A stretch of DNA of 64,000 nt from Macrophomina tecta (lineage: Eukaryota > Ascomycota > Dothideomycetes > Botryosphaeriales > Botryosphaeriaceae): contig JAKSGN010000006.1 of assembly GCA_024180945.1 (NCBI GenBank), positions 620,001-684,000 on the forward strand, given 5' to 3'. The first letter of the stretch is position 1. Each line of letters begins with the position of its first letter. Shown here piece by piece: positions 10,394-22,902 of this stretch. The translations under genes were made by a program, and so were the position numbers. The notes under the pieces are model-generated. The model ran no database searches. It was not told the origin of the DNA and saw nothing but the letters and a program-made list of their open reading frames with translations.

Positions 10394-12519
10394 ATGTACA
10401 ATGGCCTGCCTCGCATATGCAGAATCCCGCGGCATGCCGTGCAGCTGATACCCCCCGCCGCCGCCGCCCGTAGCGCGCAGCCGTCGTCATCGATAATCCT
10501 CCGCCGCTCTCTCCAGACCTTGCAGAAACCCGCCCTCCCCGCATCCCCCCCTCACGCGACCACACCGCCCGGCACCGTACGAGCCACTGCTCCTCCTCCT
10601 CCGTCTCGACCACGCACCGGCGCATCGTCGTCCTCTTCGTCGTCCTATCCGCGCACGCGCAAATGGGCGCGCCGCCTCGCCTGGACGGCCGCGCTCGCGG
10701 GCAGCGTCTACGTCGCGGACACGCAGCTTAACAACGCGGCGCTGGTGCGGTCGCTGCGCACGTTCAAGACAGGCCTGGTCATCGGGCTGGACTACAAGAT
10801 CAACTTCCGGGCCAACCCGCCGTTCGCGGCGTCGCTGGCCGAGGTGCACAACCGCAACGCCGAGCGCGTGTTCAACCTGCTGCGGGAGAATGGCGGACTG
10901 TACCTCAAAATTGGCCAGGCGATCGCCATGCAGAGTGCCATCTTGCCGCCGGAGTTTCAGAAGATGTTTGCGAGGATGTTCGATGATGCGTCGCAAAATG
11001 AGTGGAGCGATGTCGAGAGGGTTGTTCGAGAGGATTTTGGCGGGAGAGGCCCGAAGGAGGTGTTTGGCGTGAGTTTTTCGGGGGAGGATGGGAGGGGCGT
11101 GATGGAGAGGACGGCGAGGGCGAGTGCGAGTGTGGCGCAGGTGCATTGGGCGCGGTTGCCGGATGGGAGGGAGGTGGCGGTTAAGATTCAGAAGAGGGAG
11201 ATTGCGGCGCAGGTGGGCTGGGATCTGTGGGCTTTCAAGTATGTTGGATGGGTTGTTATTGATGGTGTACGTGAGAAACTTCATGCTGACAGGTGGGGCA
11301 CAGGGTTATGGCACGAGTATATACCTGGTGGTTCGATCTGCCGTTGTATTCGCTGGTTCCTTATATTTCGGAACGTCTAATGCTGGAAACCGATTTCGAG
11401 AATGAAGCCGACAACTCGGAGAAGATGAAGGAGCTAGTCGAGGGGGAAGCAAGGTTACGAGGGCGGGTGTATATTCCGAAGGTATACCGCGAGTTAAGCA
11501 GTAAACGCGTCATGACCGCCGAATGGATTGAAGGGACTAGGCTCTGGGATAAGGAAGGCATCACTAGTGCTTGGAGGGGTGGCCGGCATGAGGGCAGCCC
11601 AGGTTGCAATGGCACGCCTCTTGGCCCTCCATCTAAAGAGGTTGTCTCGTCGATATCCAACAACAACCCGAACCAGGAGCAACTCAAGCCTAAGAGGGAC
11701 TACTGGCGTGGAGAGGATGGGAATGGCGGCCTTGGGTTGTCGCTGAAGGAAGTCATGACTACCATGGTGGACCTCTTCAGTGCGCAGATGTTCTTGTGGG
11801 GTACTGTTCACTGCGACCCACATCCCGGAAACATCTTTGTTCGCCGCTTGCCCAACGGTAAGCCCGAGCTGGTTCTCATCGATCATGGCCTATACATCCA
11901 GATGAACCCATCGTTCCGGCATCAGTACGCTCTCTTCTGGAAATCACTCATGACTTTCGACAATGACACTATCCGGGATATCGTCACACAATGGGGCATA
12001 GGTTCGCCCGATCTGTTCGCCAGCGCCACCCTCATGCGGCCCTATGCCGGCGGGGACAACTCCACGCAAGAGCACATTATGAAGGGTGTTAAGGGCAAAA
12101 CGGAGCAGGAGCGTGCGTACGAAATGCAGATGAAGATGCGTGCTGGTATCAAACAGATACTAGGCGATGAGACAAAATGGCCCCGCGAGCTCATCTTCAT
12201 CGGCAGGAATCTGCGGATTGTGCAGGGAAACAATCAATTCCTGGGGAGCCCTGTCAACCGTGTCAAGATTACCGGACTATGGGCTAGCCGTGCGTTAGCG
12301 GAGAGTAGAGACTTGCCGATGGGTGAGAGGTTCAAGAACTGGATCAAGCATCTTAGATTTAGATTCGTTTTGCTGGGCAGTGATGCCGTATGGTGGTATG
12401 CGTGGATCAAACAGAAGCTGGGGCTTGGAGGTGGCATGGAAGAGGAGATAGAGGCCCAGATGAAGTCGATGGCAAAGGACATGGGTATTGAGCTCAACCA
12501 TGGCGTTTTTGAGGGTTGA
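10394..12519 (+). CDS. MCP2: ABC1/UbiB-family atypical kinase, mitochondrial (Mcp2/ADCK-like)
   Basis: Two exons, 10394-11238 and 11304-12519, separated by a 65-nt intron; 686 residues. The N terminus is rich in Arg, Ser, Ala and Pro without acidic residues, as in a mitochondrial presequence. A hydrophobic stretch near residues 95-110 may be a membrane anchor. The ABC1 hallmark KxGQ appears in YLKIGQA (about 170-176), the ATP-lysine in VAVKIQ (about 262), and the catalytic and metal segments in HCDPHPGNIF (about 453) and LIDHGLY (about 472). The GGLYLKIGQ form fits the Mcp2/ADCK1/ADCK5 branch better than Coq8. Yeast Mcp2 is an inner-membrane protein tied to lipid homeostasis and coenzyme Q handling. 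An extra Gly/Asn-rich insert sits between the two lobes. Function beyond family is inferred. Confidence 0.88.
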
Positions 12520-15139
12520 AGGGTGATTCTGAGGTTTCGGGGACGGGGCGAAGTATAGGTAGGATGGTAGGGGTTTCTTCTGAGATCTGGTGTTGTCCGA
12601 GATCGTATGCGGCTAGTTCTTTGTTGTTTGTACAATACTCAAGTCATTTCCACTTCTTGTTTTGTAGTTGTGCGGAGGGTTGCCCCGGGTAGAATATAGA
12701 GGGAAGAGAAAGACGGCCAAATCACCTTTCAACATAGAAACGAGTCAAGCCAAGCGCAGCCAACTCAAAACTCTTCACTTCATAAATCCAAGGTGCTCAT
12801 CAAAAAAGTGCGGCAAGTTTACAACTCTGCTATGTATACTGTGTGGCAGCACTGGCATAGGCGCTGGGAGCTAAGCGCTGCCGGGTTGCCTGGTACTTTT
12901 CAAGACCACTCTCGTGATGACGAGCTAGGGGTAGTGAAACCAGTAAGTGTCGATAGACTCTATTGAACCACGGTGAACAAGTACCCAGTATTGATGGGAA
13001 GGGAAACCGCAGGCATTCAAAGCATTGCCATCACAAATGAGGTAACCTTAAAACGCTCCATTTTTTTTTAGGCGCATCCTTAAAACACAAAAAGCCACAC
13101 CGAGAGCAACCTTTGGCAGAAAGATGGCATGGTATTGCGAAGCATGCTCGAGGATCATTCGATGCCTTTTCTCTTGTTGGAATTTCAAGCGAAATTCTAG
13201 GCTTCGCGGTCGCATGGGTCAGGCGTCTCGCTGGCCCAACTGCTGCACTCGCTGAACCGAGCATCAAGGAAGCCCGGTGGGCTGATACATGCAGACATCA
13301 GTGGCCTTAGTCTAGCTACCGAGTTATGGGATATTTCTTTCTCATTTTTTTTCTGCAGCATATCCCTGGTACTCTTGTGATCGACAAGAAGTTCTGTTGG
13401 CTCCATATGTTGAGGTGTCTCTCCGGGTAGCGGACACGAGCATTACGGGTATCTTTCTGAAGCGATCCATATGCTGCAATATTCACTCTCTCAATGCTTA
13501 AGTGTCGGTAGATTTATGTTCAGTATTTGCTATTGAAATTGTTTCGGTGGAAGGAATGGCCGCCGGTGACGAGGTCAATTGTCCCGACTTCTTGTGCAAT
13601 GATCGTTGTCTGCTGCTGACCAATTTGCAACACCAATTCGATGAATGTGTTCTCGACCCCTTTCACAGCCTTGTGTCTAAGAGAGGTTTCGCTACCGTCT
13701 TGCGACCGTTTCAACAGCTGTTGGTATAGAAGGTGGGGTAGGGGGTGCCCGTGCAACCAACGACTGCAAAATATGCCAACTACTTCAGATCAAAACCATC
13801 GCAGCTGCTAGCAAGTCTCGAAATCCTAGAACGTCAACTCGAATTTCTGATGCTGAAGATACGTTTGGCGGCTATGCTGTTCTCTCTCACAGGGACACTT
13901 CAGCGTCACCACCGGATGAGGCAAGTCAGGGTGGAAAGGGAGAGTTAGACCATCAAACACCAAGGTCGCAGTGACGAGCATATATTGCAATTTATCACAG
14001 CATACGTCAGGATATCACTTCATTAGAAGGGTGCCGCAGCGTCAGGCTGGCGAAGAGGCTCGCTGGCCAACTCCCGACACATCAGCCGAGGGAGGAAAGT
14101 CTCTGCGAATGGCCCACGTAGCCTCAACGGCCGGGCAAGGAAGTTCTCGAAAGGCATGCAAGAAGTGGCTGCGCAAGATGAACGCATCAAAATACCCCGA
14201 TACGGTGAAGTGTTAGGAGCTGCGGTGTGATGCGGCCCGACTGGTATGGCTCCCGCCACCCGAATGTTGAGTAATGCAGGATGCGCGGGACCCTGAGCAA
14301 CGCAGGCCCGCAGATATTACTTAAGGTTGTGCGTGAGGAAGGGGTGGATTGCGAGCGGCCGTAGACGCCAGGCGGCGTACGAGGCAGCCATCAGTGCCTA
14401 GCCGCGAGCGGCAACCGGACGAAACCCACCGCGGGCGAGACGATTACGGCTGCGCTGAGCCCGGAGTCGCACGCACTCACTTCACGAATACTCGGGAATG
14501 GTCAGCGGAGGCGGGTTGGTGTTCTTCCAGAGTCGTCTGCTGGGCCAAGGCATGCCTGACCGGACACTTCGGCGCCGATGGTGGATCGCTTGGGGCAAAG
14601 GCAGCATAGGGAGTGTGGTCAGATCAAGGGGACACGAGCGGAAGGGCGGCTCCGGGAGCAGAGGTGCACGAGCAGGAGCGATATAGTAGTCTGCAGCAGC
14701 GGAAGGCCTGGAGACAGGAGCGGCCAGCGGGCGCCTGGGACGGACGAGTCATATTTGCGGTATTATGCGAAGCTGCGGGAGGAGGCAGGCGAGGGGTCGT
14801 TGATATTGTTGCGCAAGGTGGCCGGCCACCGACTCTTCTATTTACCTAGTGGCTTCCCAATCCATCCACACGCGAGCCGTGAGCAGACGCCCATCACCCT
14901 TCTTCATCGCCTCCGCCTCTATCTCGCTTCGTCCAACCCTGGTGTCACGGCGGTGCGGTGTTTGCGAGCCCCATTGCTGACGATCACGTTGCTTTGGCCG
15001 CTTCGGTTGCGCATCACAGCGAGGTCGGTCGTCTCTCTCTCTCCCTCGCACGCGCACGCGTTCCTCCACCACCGCCGCTGCTGCTCCGCGCGAGCTCCTC
15101 CGCTCCCGCACCCACCACCCCCCCAAGGACAGCAGCGCC
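12520..15139. other. Long intergenic region upstream of the ASH1-type gene
   Basis: About 2.6 kb with no gene that I can support. Many ORFs of 60-240 codons overlap in several frames around 14350-15300, but their compositions (Arg/Pro/Ser-rich) are what GC-rich non-coding DNA gives. The 3' part (about 14950-15139) is very C-rich and probably the promoter and leader of the next gene. No tRNA-like cloverleaf or mobile element seen. Confidence 0.45.
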
Positions 15140-18100
15140 ATGCTGTCCTCCGTCCAGCCCGCTCTGCAGGCCCGCCCGGCTTCGCCGCACTCCGACTCCT
15201 CGACGCTGTCCAACATCACCGTTGCCGACCCTATACAGCCCACCGACACCTCCGTCGCCGCCTCGTCCACGCCGCCCACCAGCCTGTCTGACGACATGAG
15301 CGTGCATGAGGACGCGCAGAAGCCGTCCGAGCAGCACGCCGCTCGCCGCCACAGCTCGCGCCCTCGCTCCGCCGTTGCGACCTACAATGACAAGGAAAAC
15401 GCTGGAACGCGCATTCACACGCCGGCGAAGTACCGCAAGGACAAGGACTCACCGCTTCAGTCGCCGCAGCAGCCGGAGCACACCGGGAATCCGGACGCGC
15501 CTCAGCAATCCGAGCACAATGACCCGCCTGAGCTGCCACAGTCTCCGAAACCTGCTGATGGGCCGACGCAGCGTCGCCAGAGCGGACGCGCCCGCAATAC
15601 TGTCGTCACGTACAATGACAAGGAGAATGCCGGCACCCGCATCCACACCCCAACCAAGTACATCGATGGCACCTACATTCGCAAGACGCTGCACGATCCC
15701 ATCCCCGGCATGCCCCAGCCGTCGTCGCCGCCGGCAAACAATGCGAACAGACAGGCTAAGAAGCGTCGCGCGAGCGGCCTGCGGACGGAGCTACTTGCAG
15801 ACAGCGAGGCTGGCGATGCGACTGAGGCTGAAGCGGAGTCAGCTTCGCCCCGCAAGCCGGCGCGTCAGGCAGCCAAGCCCGGGAAAGGTAGCCAGTCTCT
15901 GACTTCGCAATTGGGCAAGCGAGGTCGCGATGCTTTTGAGACCGTCAAGAGCAAGACCGTGGGTTCCACCAAAACCGGTGCGCGCAAGCCAGAAAGCCCC
16001 AAAAAGCGTCAGAAGAAGGCGCTGTCAGAATGGATGCACGATCCTACTCCAGATCCTGCTGGGCCGCGGAGGACCGACCTCAGGTTTGGCGGTGTATACA
16101 GCAAGCCCTGGCTCAATTATGGTAAATTTTACAACACTGGTCAGGATGACCTTGTCGGCGCGCTTACTGTCATCTTGGGCCACAAGCCGAAGACAAACGC
16201 GGATGGCACTCCGGCAAACAAGACGCTACCGTTGCCCATGTTTTCGATGGCAGAGAAACTGGACCTTTTCCCGAAGAAGAAATTACCAGAGCACAAGAGG
16301 CCGTTTGAGCCGTTTCAGCTGCCATATGACGTCTTTTGCCCGCTGCCGAAGGAAGCCAAGGTGAAAGACTGGAGAGAATTGAAGAAGAGTGAGTTCCATT
16401 CCGCCAATCACGTGTCACGCTAGTCTAATCCATCATCAGATGAGTACAAGGGTGAAGACGCTCAAGAGATCAAGGCTCGAGCCAGAGATCAGTGCAAGAA
16501 GCAGAGGCAGATGGAGGCTTCAACCTGCAATTGTGTTGGCAGGTGCGAGCGGGATGGCTGCTTCAACGCATCCCTCTTCTTCGAGTGCGACGATAGGAGC
16601 TGCAACCTCGGCCCTAACTGTGGCAACCGTCAGTTCAACAACCTACAGAAGCGATACAAGGATGACACACGCCAGGGAAAGTACTTCAAAAGCTTCAATG
16701 TTGGTGTTGAAGTCATGGAAACCCCGGACCGCGGCCATGGTGTCCGAGCGATGAGACCTTTTCACCAGGATCAAATCGTTGTTGAGTACATCGGCGAGAT
16801 CATCACTCAGCAAGAGAGTGACAGAAGGGTTAATGAGGTTTACAAGGATCACAAGGTAAGCCGAAAGTCTAATCTTATATGTGTAATAGCAGGCACATCC
16901 GAACTGTTTTGGGTGAGCGGATGCATTAGTCATTGTGACTAGGTGTTCCGTGCCTTTCTCGGCCGACTTCTCATTTTTGAAAGATGAAGAGAACTAACGA
17001 AAAATTGGAGGCTTTCTACCTGATGAACTTCTACGATAAACTGATCATCGACGGCTACCGCGGCAATGTAGCTCGTTTCGTCAACCACTCCTGTGATCCC
17101 AACTGTCGCATGGAGAAATGGACTGTGAATGGAGAACAGAGGATGGCGCTGTTTGCAAACAGGAATATCATGACTGGAGAGGAGTTGACGTGGCACTACA
17201 ACTTCGAGTACGTAGTCAGTCAGCTGGGGATTCCATTGGTGCACTGCTAATCACTCATCAGATCGTACGGTAAGGAACAGCCTTGTTACTGTGGGGCCTG
17301 GAACTGCGCGGGTGTCATTGGCCGTCGAAACAGGTTCAAATTACCCAAAGAGCCAGCTGCCGGCAACAAACGCAAGTCTCCGGATGACGTAGAGGAACGG
17401 CCGAAAAAGAAGCAAAAGGTCAACCGGCTGGTTGAAGCAGCTTCCAACGCTGGTAAGAGCCTGATCTCGAAGACAAAGGAAAGCCTGAAGGGTGTTGTGG
17501 GAACAGTCGCCGCGGCCGCATCTGCGCCTTCTGTGGAAACCAAGAAGAGCCGTGATGAACGCGCAGCTAGGAGGTCACTTGCTGCCGCGAAAGAGTCGTC
17601 AAATGATAGTACGCCGGAGCCCTTAGCAAATGCCCGAGCTACTCGCGCTTCAAGGCAGCAGCAAAGCGCTAGTCCGAAGAAGGCCCAAACAGCAGCTACT
17701 CAGTTGCGAGCGGAATCCTCCAGGCGTCCCAGCCAGCGGTCGGCATCCTCAAAGGCGACAGAAACCCCTGAGCGGCGCCCCCAGTCAGCCCCCACGCGGA
17801 ACTCGGCCCGTAGTACCCGTGCTATTTCCCTGCACGACGATGAAGAAGAAGATTCGGAGTCGCGCGCCTCGTTCAGACCCGGGAAGATTTCTCCTGGTAC
17901 TGTTAGGAAGGTTTCTCCTGGGCTTGCTAGGAGAGTTCCCAAGGCGAAATCTCCTTTCTCGTCAACTCATAAAATTGCAAGCTCGCGTAAGACGCCGGTT
18001 TCCAAGAAGTCTACTGCATCGTTCATGGCCCAAGACGCAAAGGAAACTAGCCGTATGCAGACTGCAAACTCAAAGTCAACTACTCCTGCGGATAGGGACA

Positions 18101-18342
18101 TCGACACGGCGTCCACCCTGAGCTCAGAACTTAGCACGTCAATCACGTCTACCACCGCAGCCACGACGACTCCTACGGGCGTGGCGACTCCGGTCTCGAA
18201 CGGCAAGCCATCGACCTTGAAGCAGTCGAGGCTGTCGTTCCTTCCAGGTGCACTGGGGTTCCAGAAGGGTGACTTCGACGTGGAGAAGGCTGCTAAGAAG
18301 GTTGTGAAGAAGAAGTCTAGCAAGTCACCAATCGAGGCCTGA
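15140..18342 (+). CDS. ASH1: SET-domain histone methyltransferase, ASH1 type (H3K36)
   Basis: Four exons, 15140-16388, 16440-16855, 16984-17207 and 17262-18342; 989 residues. Domain order: disordered N terminus; AWS zinc domain (about 444-481, CNCVGRCERDGC and CNLGPNC); SET domain (about 490-630) with GHGVRAM, EYIGEI, ARFVNHSCDPNC and ELTWHYNF; post-SET (about 638-648, CYCGAWNC); and a long basic, Ser-rich tail. AWS-SET-postSET is shared by SET2 and ASH1. No WW or SRI domain of SET2 can be seen after the SET, so ASH1 is favoured. Fungal ASH1 places H3K36me2/3 in silent or subtelomeric chromatin. A 20-residue motif is duplicated near the N terminus. Intron 2 (128 nt) is the least certain, because its acceptor is a plain AAG and the residues just after it are unusual for the family. 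Confidence 0.88.
15380..15442 (+). repeat. First copy of an N-terminal ASH1 motif
   Basis: Encodes residues about 81-101, beginning TYNDKENAGTRIHTP. An almost identical copy occurs 228 bases further on. Both copies follow a basic/serine segment that ends in a hydrophobic pair. Confidence 0.85.
15608..15667 (+). repeat. Second copy of the N-terminal ASH1 motif
   Basis: Encodes residues about 157-176 with the same TYNDKENAGTRIHTP core. The two copies use different synonymous codons, so this is an old duplication kept at the protein level, not a recent DNA repeat. Confidence 0.85.
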
Positions 18343-21300
18343 GAAATCAGCCACAAGGAGAAGCTTGAGGTTGTACCATGATATGGATGCGCTATGTCAT
18401 ACGCCAATGACGGAACGTGGTTAAAGATGGAAACGGATATATTTTAGGATTTCACCGTGTTTCGGTATGGAGAGGAGTAGCGATACTCGCGGGTGAATCA
18501 GCTATGGCAAGAGCTGTGTGGTGGACAGGCATGCATTACAATGTATTCTGGACGTTAGGGGCGTCATTCGAGTTCTTTCCCTTCGTAGTTTTTCATGTTT
18601 CATTCTCTCGACGAAAGCACCGGTATGGATATACGTAACTCGGAGGGAAGCGAGCAGCTGTCATGTGTCAAAAAAGGTCCGACAAGGACAGGAACCTACT
18701 TCGGGGATCCAGGACAGATGGGTCAGCATACATTTTCTCTTTTCTCTTGACCTCTTTCCATATTCCTTTCATGACATGGTTGCATTTTCCTTTCCACTCT
18801 CTGGACTGGTGGGGAAGCATGTATTTTTTTTTTTCCTGTTTTGGGACATCGGGTTTGGTGCGGGCAGGGGGCTGGTAGTTAGGTAGGTATACGGAAGGCA
18901 TTTTTTTTTCTTCTGGTAAAGGGTATGTATGCATCACTTTTGAGAAGAGGCAATTGAGGCGTTTTCGTCCCTAGGTCGTTAATCATAATTGCAGTACTGT
19001 TTTGTTAAAACCCCGAGACTGGCTCGGTAATGAAGCGCTGGTTGAAGTCTAGTTGCAATAAAGATAGCTTGTGGTGGAGGGGCTGCTCCGCGTCAAATGC
19101 CTTAAGTTTTCTCTTCTCAGATCACTCGCGATTGAAGTCACGCCGTTGCGTGGCGCGGCTGTCGAAGCTGAGGCTTTAGGGCGGCGCGCCTCGATGTGAG
19201 CTCTTGATGTTTGTTGAGGAACCACATCTGGGATACCAAGCGACATGAGGAGCTCGATATTACAGTCCTTGTATTCTGCTGGTTAGTATAGAAAATAGAA
19301 GTCCTGCTTTAATCGTAGATTCTTAAAGATCGGAACCAGGAATCTTGCTGCAGGCATGAGGACAGGGGTATCCGCGCCGCGATCACGCAGAAAGCAGCAC
19401 TAATACTGGCACTCGAGTAGTGCACGGTCATGCCTAGAACCTCGTCTTGAATGGAAAACAAGATGCCTAGAATCTTATTGCAGTGGCTAAATAAAAAAAA
19501 AAAAAAAGAAAAAAGTATGGCTGCGGCACAAGGACTGCGACATTGTCGTTAGCCAGACCACGCAACAGCGCTTCCCAAAAAGATCATCGGAACGTGATCT
19601 TCGCCATTGGCCAGTTAGCAATCGATCATCGGCCTCACGAAGAAAACGTCCGCTGTGACGGCGGCCTGGGGTAGGGGGGCGAAGAGGGCAAACGCCCCGT
19701 TCCCTATCCGGCGATAATCTTGTCCATTGACCGTTTCCTCCCATAAAACGCCCCCTCCTGCCGCGCTCCACCCCCCTTCCATGTTCCGCCGCCTCCGCCG
19801 CCGCAGTTGCCCGCGCACGTGAACGCCCAACTTTCCTCTCCGCTGAGCACAACACCATTCGGAGAATGCCGCTCCGGGGAGGGAGAACGACACCTCTCAC
19901 GTCTAGTCACATCACGGGCGTGGTCGCACAATCGTCTACATCTGTCGACAACGGCGATGACGGCTACGACGACGACGACAGTGGTCGAGATGCGGAGGGA
20001 GAGATACGTCGATTCATAGCCGCGGAGAGGTGGAATCTGGATTCAAACCTCCGTCTGCACGTGGTACCAGGAACCTGGGATGAAACCGAATCCGTGCGTA
20101 TGTACGTTTTTCCTTCCATCCTCACCCCCACAACCGATAGAGTGGGCCGCCTGTCTGCGCGGGCGCGGAGCTAGCACTCATCGTCCAACGCTTTTTGGGT
20201 CGGTGGGCGGGCAGGCGACGGCGGAGGCGGACAGTTGCTCCGAAGGTGCCTCTGATGATGGGGCGAAATGTCACTTTGACGCGAAATGCGATCTGCACCC
20301 TGCGTCGTGATGCTTCATGACGTTTTCTTTGTTATCATCTCCGCAAGAGTCTTCCGAGGTGCGTACTTCTTGGCCCTTCGTTTGATCCAGAAATGAATGT
20401 AATTGGCCTCGGGAGAAGTTAGAGAAGCGGATACCCCAGATGGCCACTGTCCGGAGGAGAGGCCGACGCCCCGTCGGAGCCTCAGCAGGGGGCGCCCGCC
20501 GCCGCCGACAGGCCCGACGTCCATCTGGCCCGGATCCGCTCTTCCCTCCCATATATGGCAGCCTTAGAGGTCTCCCCCGCTCTGTTCGTCAGCTCAATAC
20601 CACACGCACATGGTCAATGTATCGAATGCTGAGGACAAGAAGATGCGTATTTCATCATGATGGTATGTATGGAATCCCTTTCCGTCCCTCACAGGACGCT
20701 GAGAGACAGACGCCGCCAGTCATTGAGGGGTAGAGAGACGCCGGATGCGCTGACAGCCCAACTCCAATGTGGAAGGGCAAAACAAGAGCCAGTTGAAGCT
20801 CACCTGTGGCTGGAAAGCAGTCGCGAAGCTTGCGGCTACCGCCCTTCTCGAATCCTGCTGGACGGCCCTTCCCCTAGAAATGACGCCCGTCACAATGCGA
20901 GAAAAAAAAACCTCGAAAAACCCGCGGATCCGTTAGCCGATCTGACGCGAAACCCTTCCTCCTCATATCGCTATCACCGATGCAGATGGCAACTCGAGCG
21001 TAACGCATAAGAAAGGAAGGCCATCGACTTAACGCTTCGTGCTGGTGGTCCGGTGAACCGAAGGCCGAGGACATGGAATCGGGGACACTACGGCCTGGAG
21101 GGATACAGATACCAGTAAGGGCCCGAACGCACTGTATCAAACGCTTGAGAGACGCCGCCATTGGTTACTGGAATGTTGTCATACCTACAAAACAACAATC
21201 AGAAGGAACGCGTCAGGAGCCTTCGTTCTGCGCCAAAGGAGACAGACCCGGGTTGCCTAAGCTCACCGTCCGAATCCACATGCTCAGAATGGATTGTTGC

Positions 21301-21617
21301 CGGCTTCTCATTCTTCTGTACCTCTGGGGCCATGCAGTGGAAATCAGAATTCGCCTGATGTTCTGACTGCCAAAAAGGGCCGGACAGCTGGGTTGATTGC
21401 ATTAGTGAGAAAGAGCAAGGAAGCAGAAAAGAACTAAAGTGACAGATGAAATATGGACGGAGACTGAGGAGTGAGGAAAACTTTTGGAGAGAACTGCATG
21501 AGACAGCGCTAATGGCATGTCGACAAGGCTTGCCCTGGCGCATGGAAAAGAAAGCCTTGGCGCTCCTACTCTGCCCGCTCCGGAACAGAGGTGTCAGATG
21601 CAGATGGCTGAACAAGC
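18343..21617. other. Long gene-poor region
   Basis: About 3.3 kb between the ASH1-type gene and the small Zn2Cys6 gene. It has several homopolymer runs (T at 18827-18836 and 18901-18909, A near 19493-19506). One acidic ORF at 19866-20174 is listed separately as a weak candidate. Nothing else has a domain or consistent splice structure. Confidence 0.45.
19866..20174 (+). CDS. Weak candidate small acidic ORF or first exon
   Basis: An ATG-started ORF of 102 codons with an Asp-rich block (DNGDDGYDDDDSGRDAEGE) followed by a more ordered segment (IRRFIAAERWNLDSNLRLHVVPGTWDETES). A possible donor, GTGCGTATG, follows the last of these codons near 20094, so it may be the first exon of a spliced gene whose later exons I could not find. 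The stretch after that donor looks random. I do not recognise a family. It could equally be chance coding potential in a non-coding region. Confidence 0.2.
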   Translation: MPLRGGRTTPLTSSHITGVVAQSSTSVDNGDDGYDDDDSGRDAEGEIRRFIAAERWNLDSNLRLHVVPGTWDETESVRMYVFPSILTPTTDRVGRLSARARS

Positions 21618-22555
21618 CTAGTAATTGGGCTCAACCTGCAAAAGCACAACTAGATGCATGTACTGGTCCTTCCGAAGATCAAGACGAACTCGACCAAGCT
21701 CGCCGGCCTTGTCGGGAGAGAAAAACCGGGCCAGGGGCCCTTACCTCGATGGGGGTGTTTTCATAATCGCTCTGTGCAAATCCCAGAGACTCCGATTGTG
21801 TCTGCGACGGCCAAGGTGGAAACGAGATGTCTCCGGCACCGGTGTGTTGGAAGGCGGCGTTGAGCATAGCGGCCTCGGAGGCAGAATGGTACGAGTACGA
21901 GGCGGCGGGATCAGCTTCCACAGCACCAGCGGCAAGGAAGGTGTCGCCACCCCAATCGCGCTGTTCTGACGCGGTCTCCCCGTGGGCCTGCTCTAACCTA
22001 AAGGCATTGGCGACGTCTGCGGCTTGTGCGAAGCCCTCGGCGGCCAACAGGCGGGCGGTGGCGAAGGCGGCATCGCGGTCCGGGGCAGCAGCGATGCCCC
22101 GCACGATGGTCTTTAGGTCTTCGGCCTGCCTGCTCAGGTCTTGGATGCGCGTCTTCAAGGCGGTCGTGCGTCTCTGGTCGCCGGCGGCATCGTAGGCGCA
22201 GTCCCCCCGATTCCTGGCCAAGCAGGGGGTGCATATGGGGCGCTGGCCGTCGCACTGGAAGGGTCAGCGGGGCGCCGGCACGGCTGAGGGGAGAGAGTAC
22301 CTTGTGCTTGCGGCGCTGGCAGGGCTGGCAGGCGACGTGGGTGATGATGCTGCGCTTGGCCTGGGTCGACTTGCGGCGGCGACTCAGGTCTGGCTCGGGC
22401 CTTCCCAGGGGGCCCGACGGCGGAGGCGGTGGCAGCGCCGGCTCGCCGCCCTCGACGGCAGCAATAGGGCGCAGGTGGCCGTGCCGGGATGGCGATTGAG
22501 CTTGCTGCGGCGGCTGTTGCTGTTGTTGATGCCTGGGGCGGATGGAGACCGACAT
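21618..22555 (-). CDS. Short Zn2Cys6 DNA-binding regulator
   Basis: Three exons, 22301-22555, 21745-22254 and 21618-21635; 260 residues. The cysteine cluster spans residues 76-104 as C-x2-C-x6-C-x6-C-x2-C-x7-C (ACQPCQRRKHK, then CDGQRPICTPC, then GDCAYD), with the first intron falling between the second and third cysteines, a common fungal arrangement. A coiled region follows (LKTRIQDLSRQAEDLKTIV, about 118-136), suited to dimerisation. The fungal_trans middle domain is absent, so this is a short-form factor. The last exon carries only V-E-P-N-Y and the stop; it is chosen because the GAG|GTAAGG donor is strong and reading on gives an unnatural tail. The N terminus is Gln- and Pro-rich. Target genes are unknown. 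Confidence 0.8.
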
Positions 22556-22902
22556 GGCGAGCGGCTGGGAGAATTGAGCTCTGGATGTTGGTCGAGGTAT
22601 GGCGGCTTCTCTGCAGCTGCGCGCGGCGACGGAACCCTGACGCAGCACCCACTTATTGCGTGTAGCTGCCCGGTCAACAGGCAATGCCGCGCCGCCGCTG
22701 GCTGATGCCCTGGCTGGCCTCCAGTGGCCTGCTGGAGGCCCGGATCACCACGCCCCTGCAGACCGCCCGCCGTCGCAGAGGCGGAGCTGCGCCGTACGAT
22801 GCTGAGACCACTGGACCGTGGAGGGAGATGGCCGGCAGTTGGGAAGGCCAGGCCTAGGGCGCATTTGGCAATCGCCACAGCGCGCAGTATACTCCGTAGC
22901 CC

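Noticed and set aside
10487..11284. 265-codon minus-strand ORF
   Set aside because: Antisense shadow of the MCP2-like first exon.
13502..13756. Overlapping 75- and 78-codon ORFs on both strands
   Set aside because: No start context, domain or splice continuation; expected by chance in 2.6 kb of spacer.
14578..15291. 237-codon plus-strand ORF upstream of the ASH1-type gene
   Set aside because: Runs through C-rich promoter sequence and into the ASH1-type first exon in another frame; no domain.
22155..22684. Longer N terminus for the small Zn2Cys6 factor up to 22684
   Set aside because: The frame opens there only with a TTG; the first ATG in frame is at 22555 and gives a sensible start.
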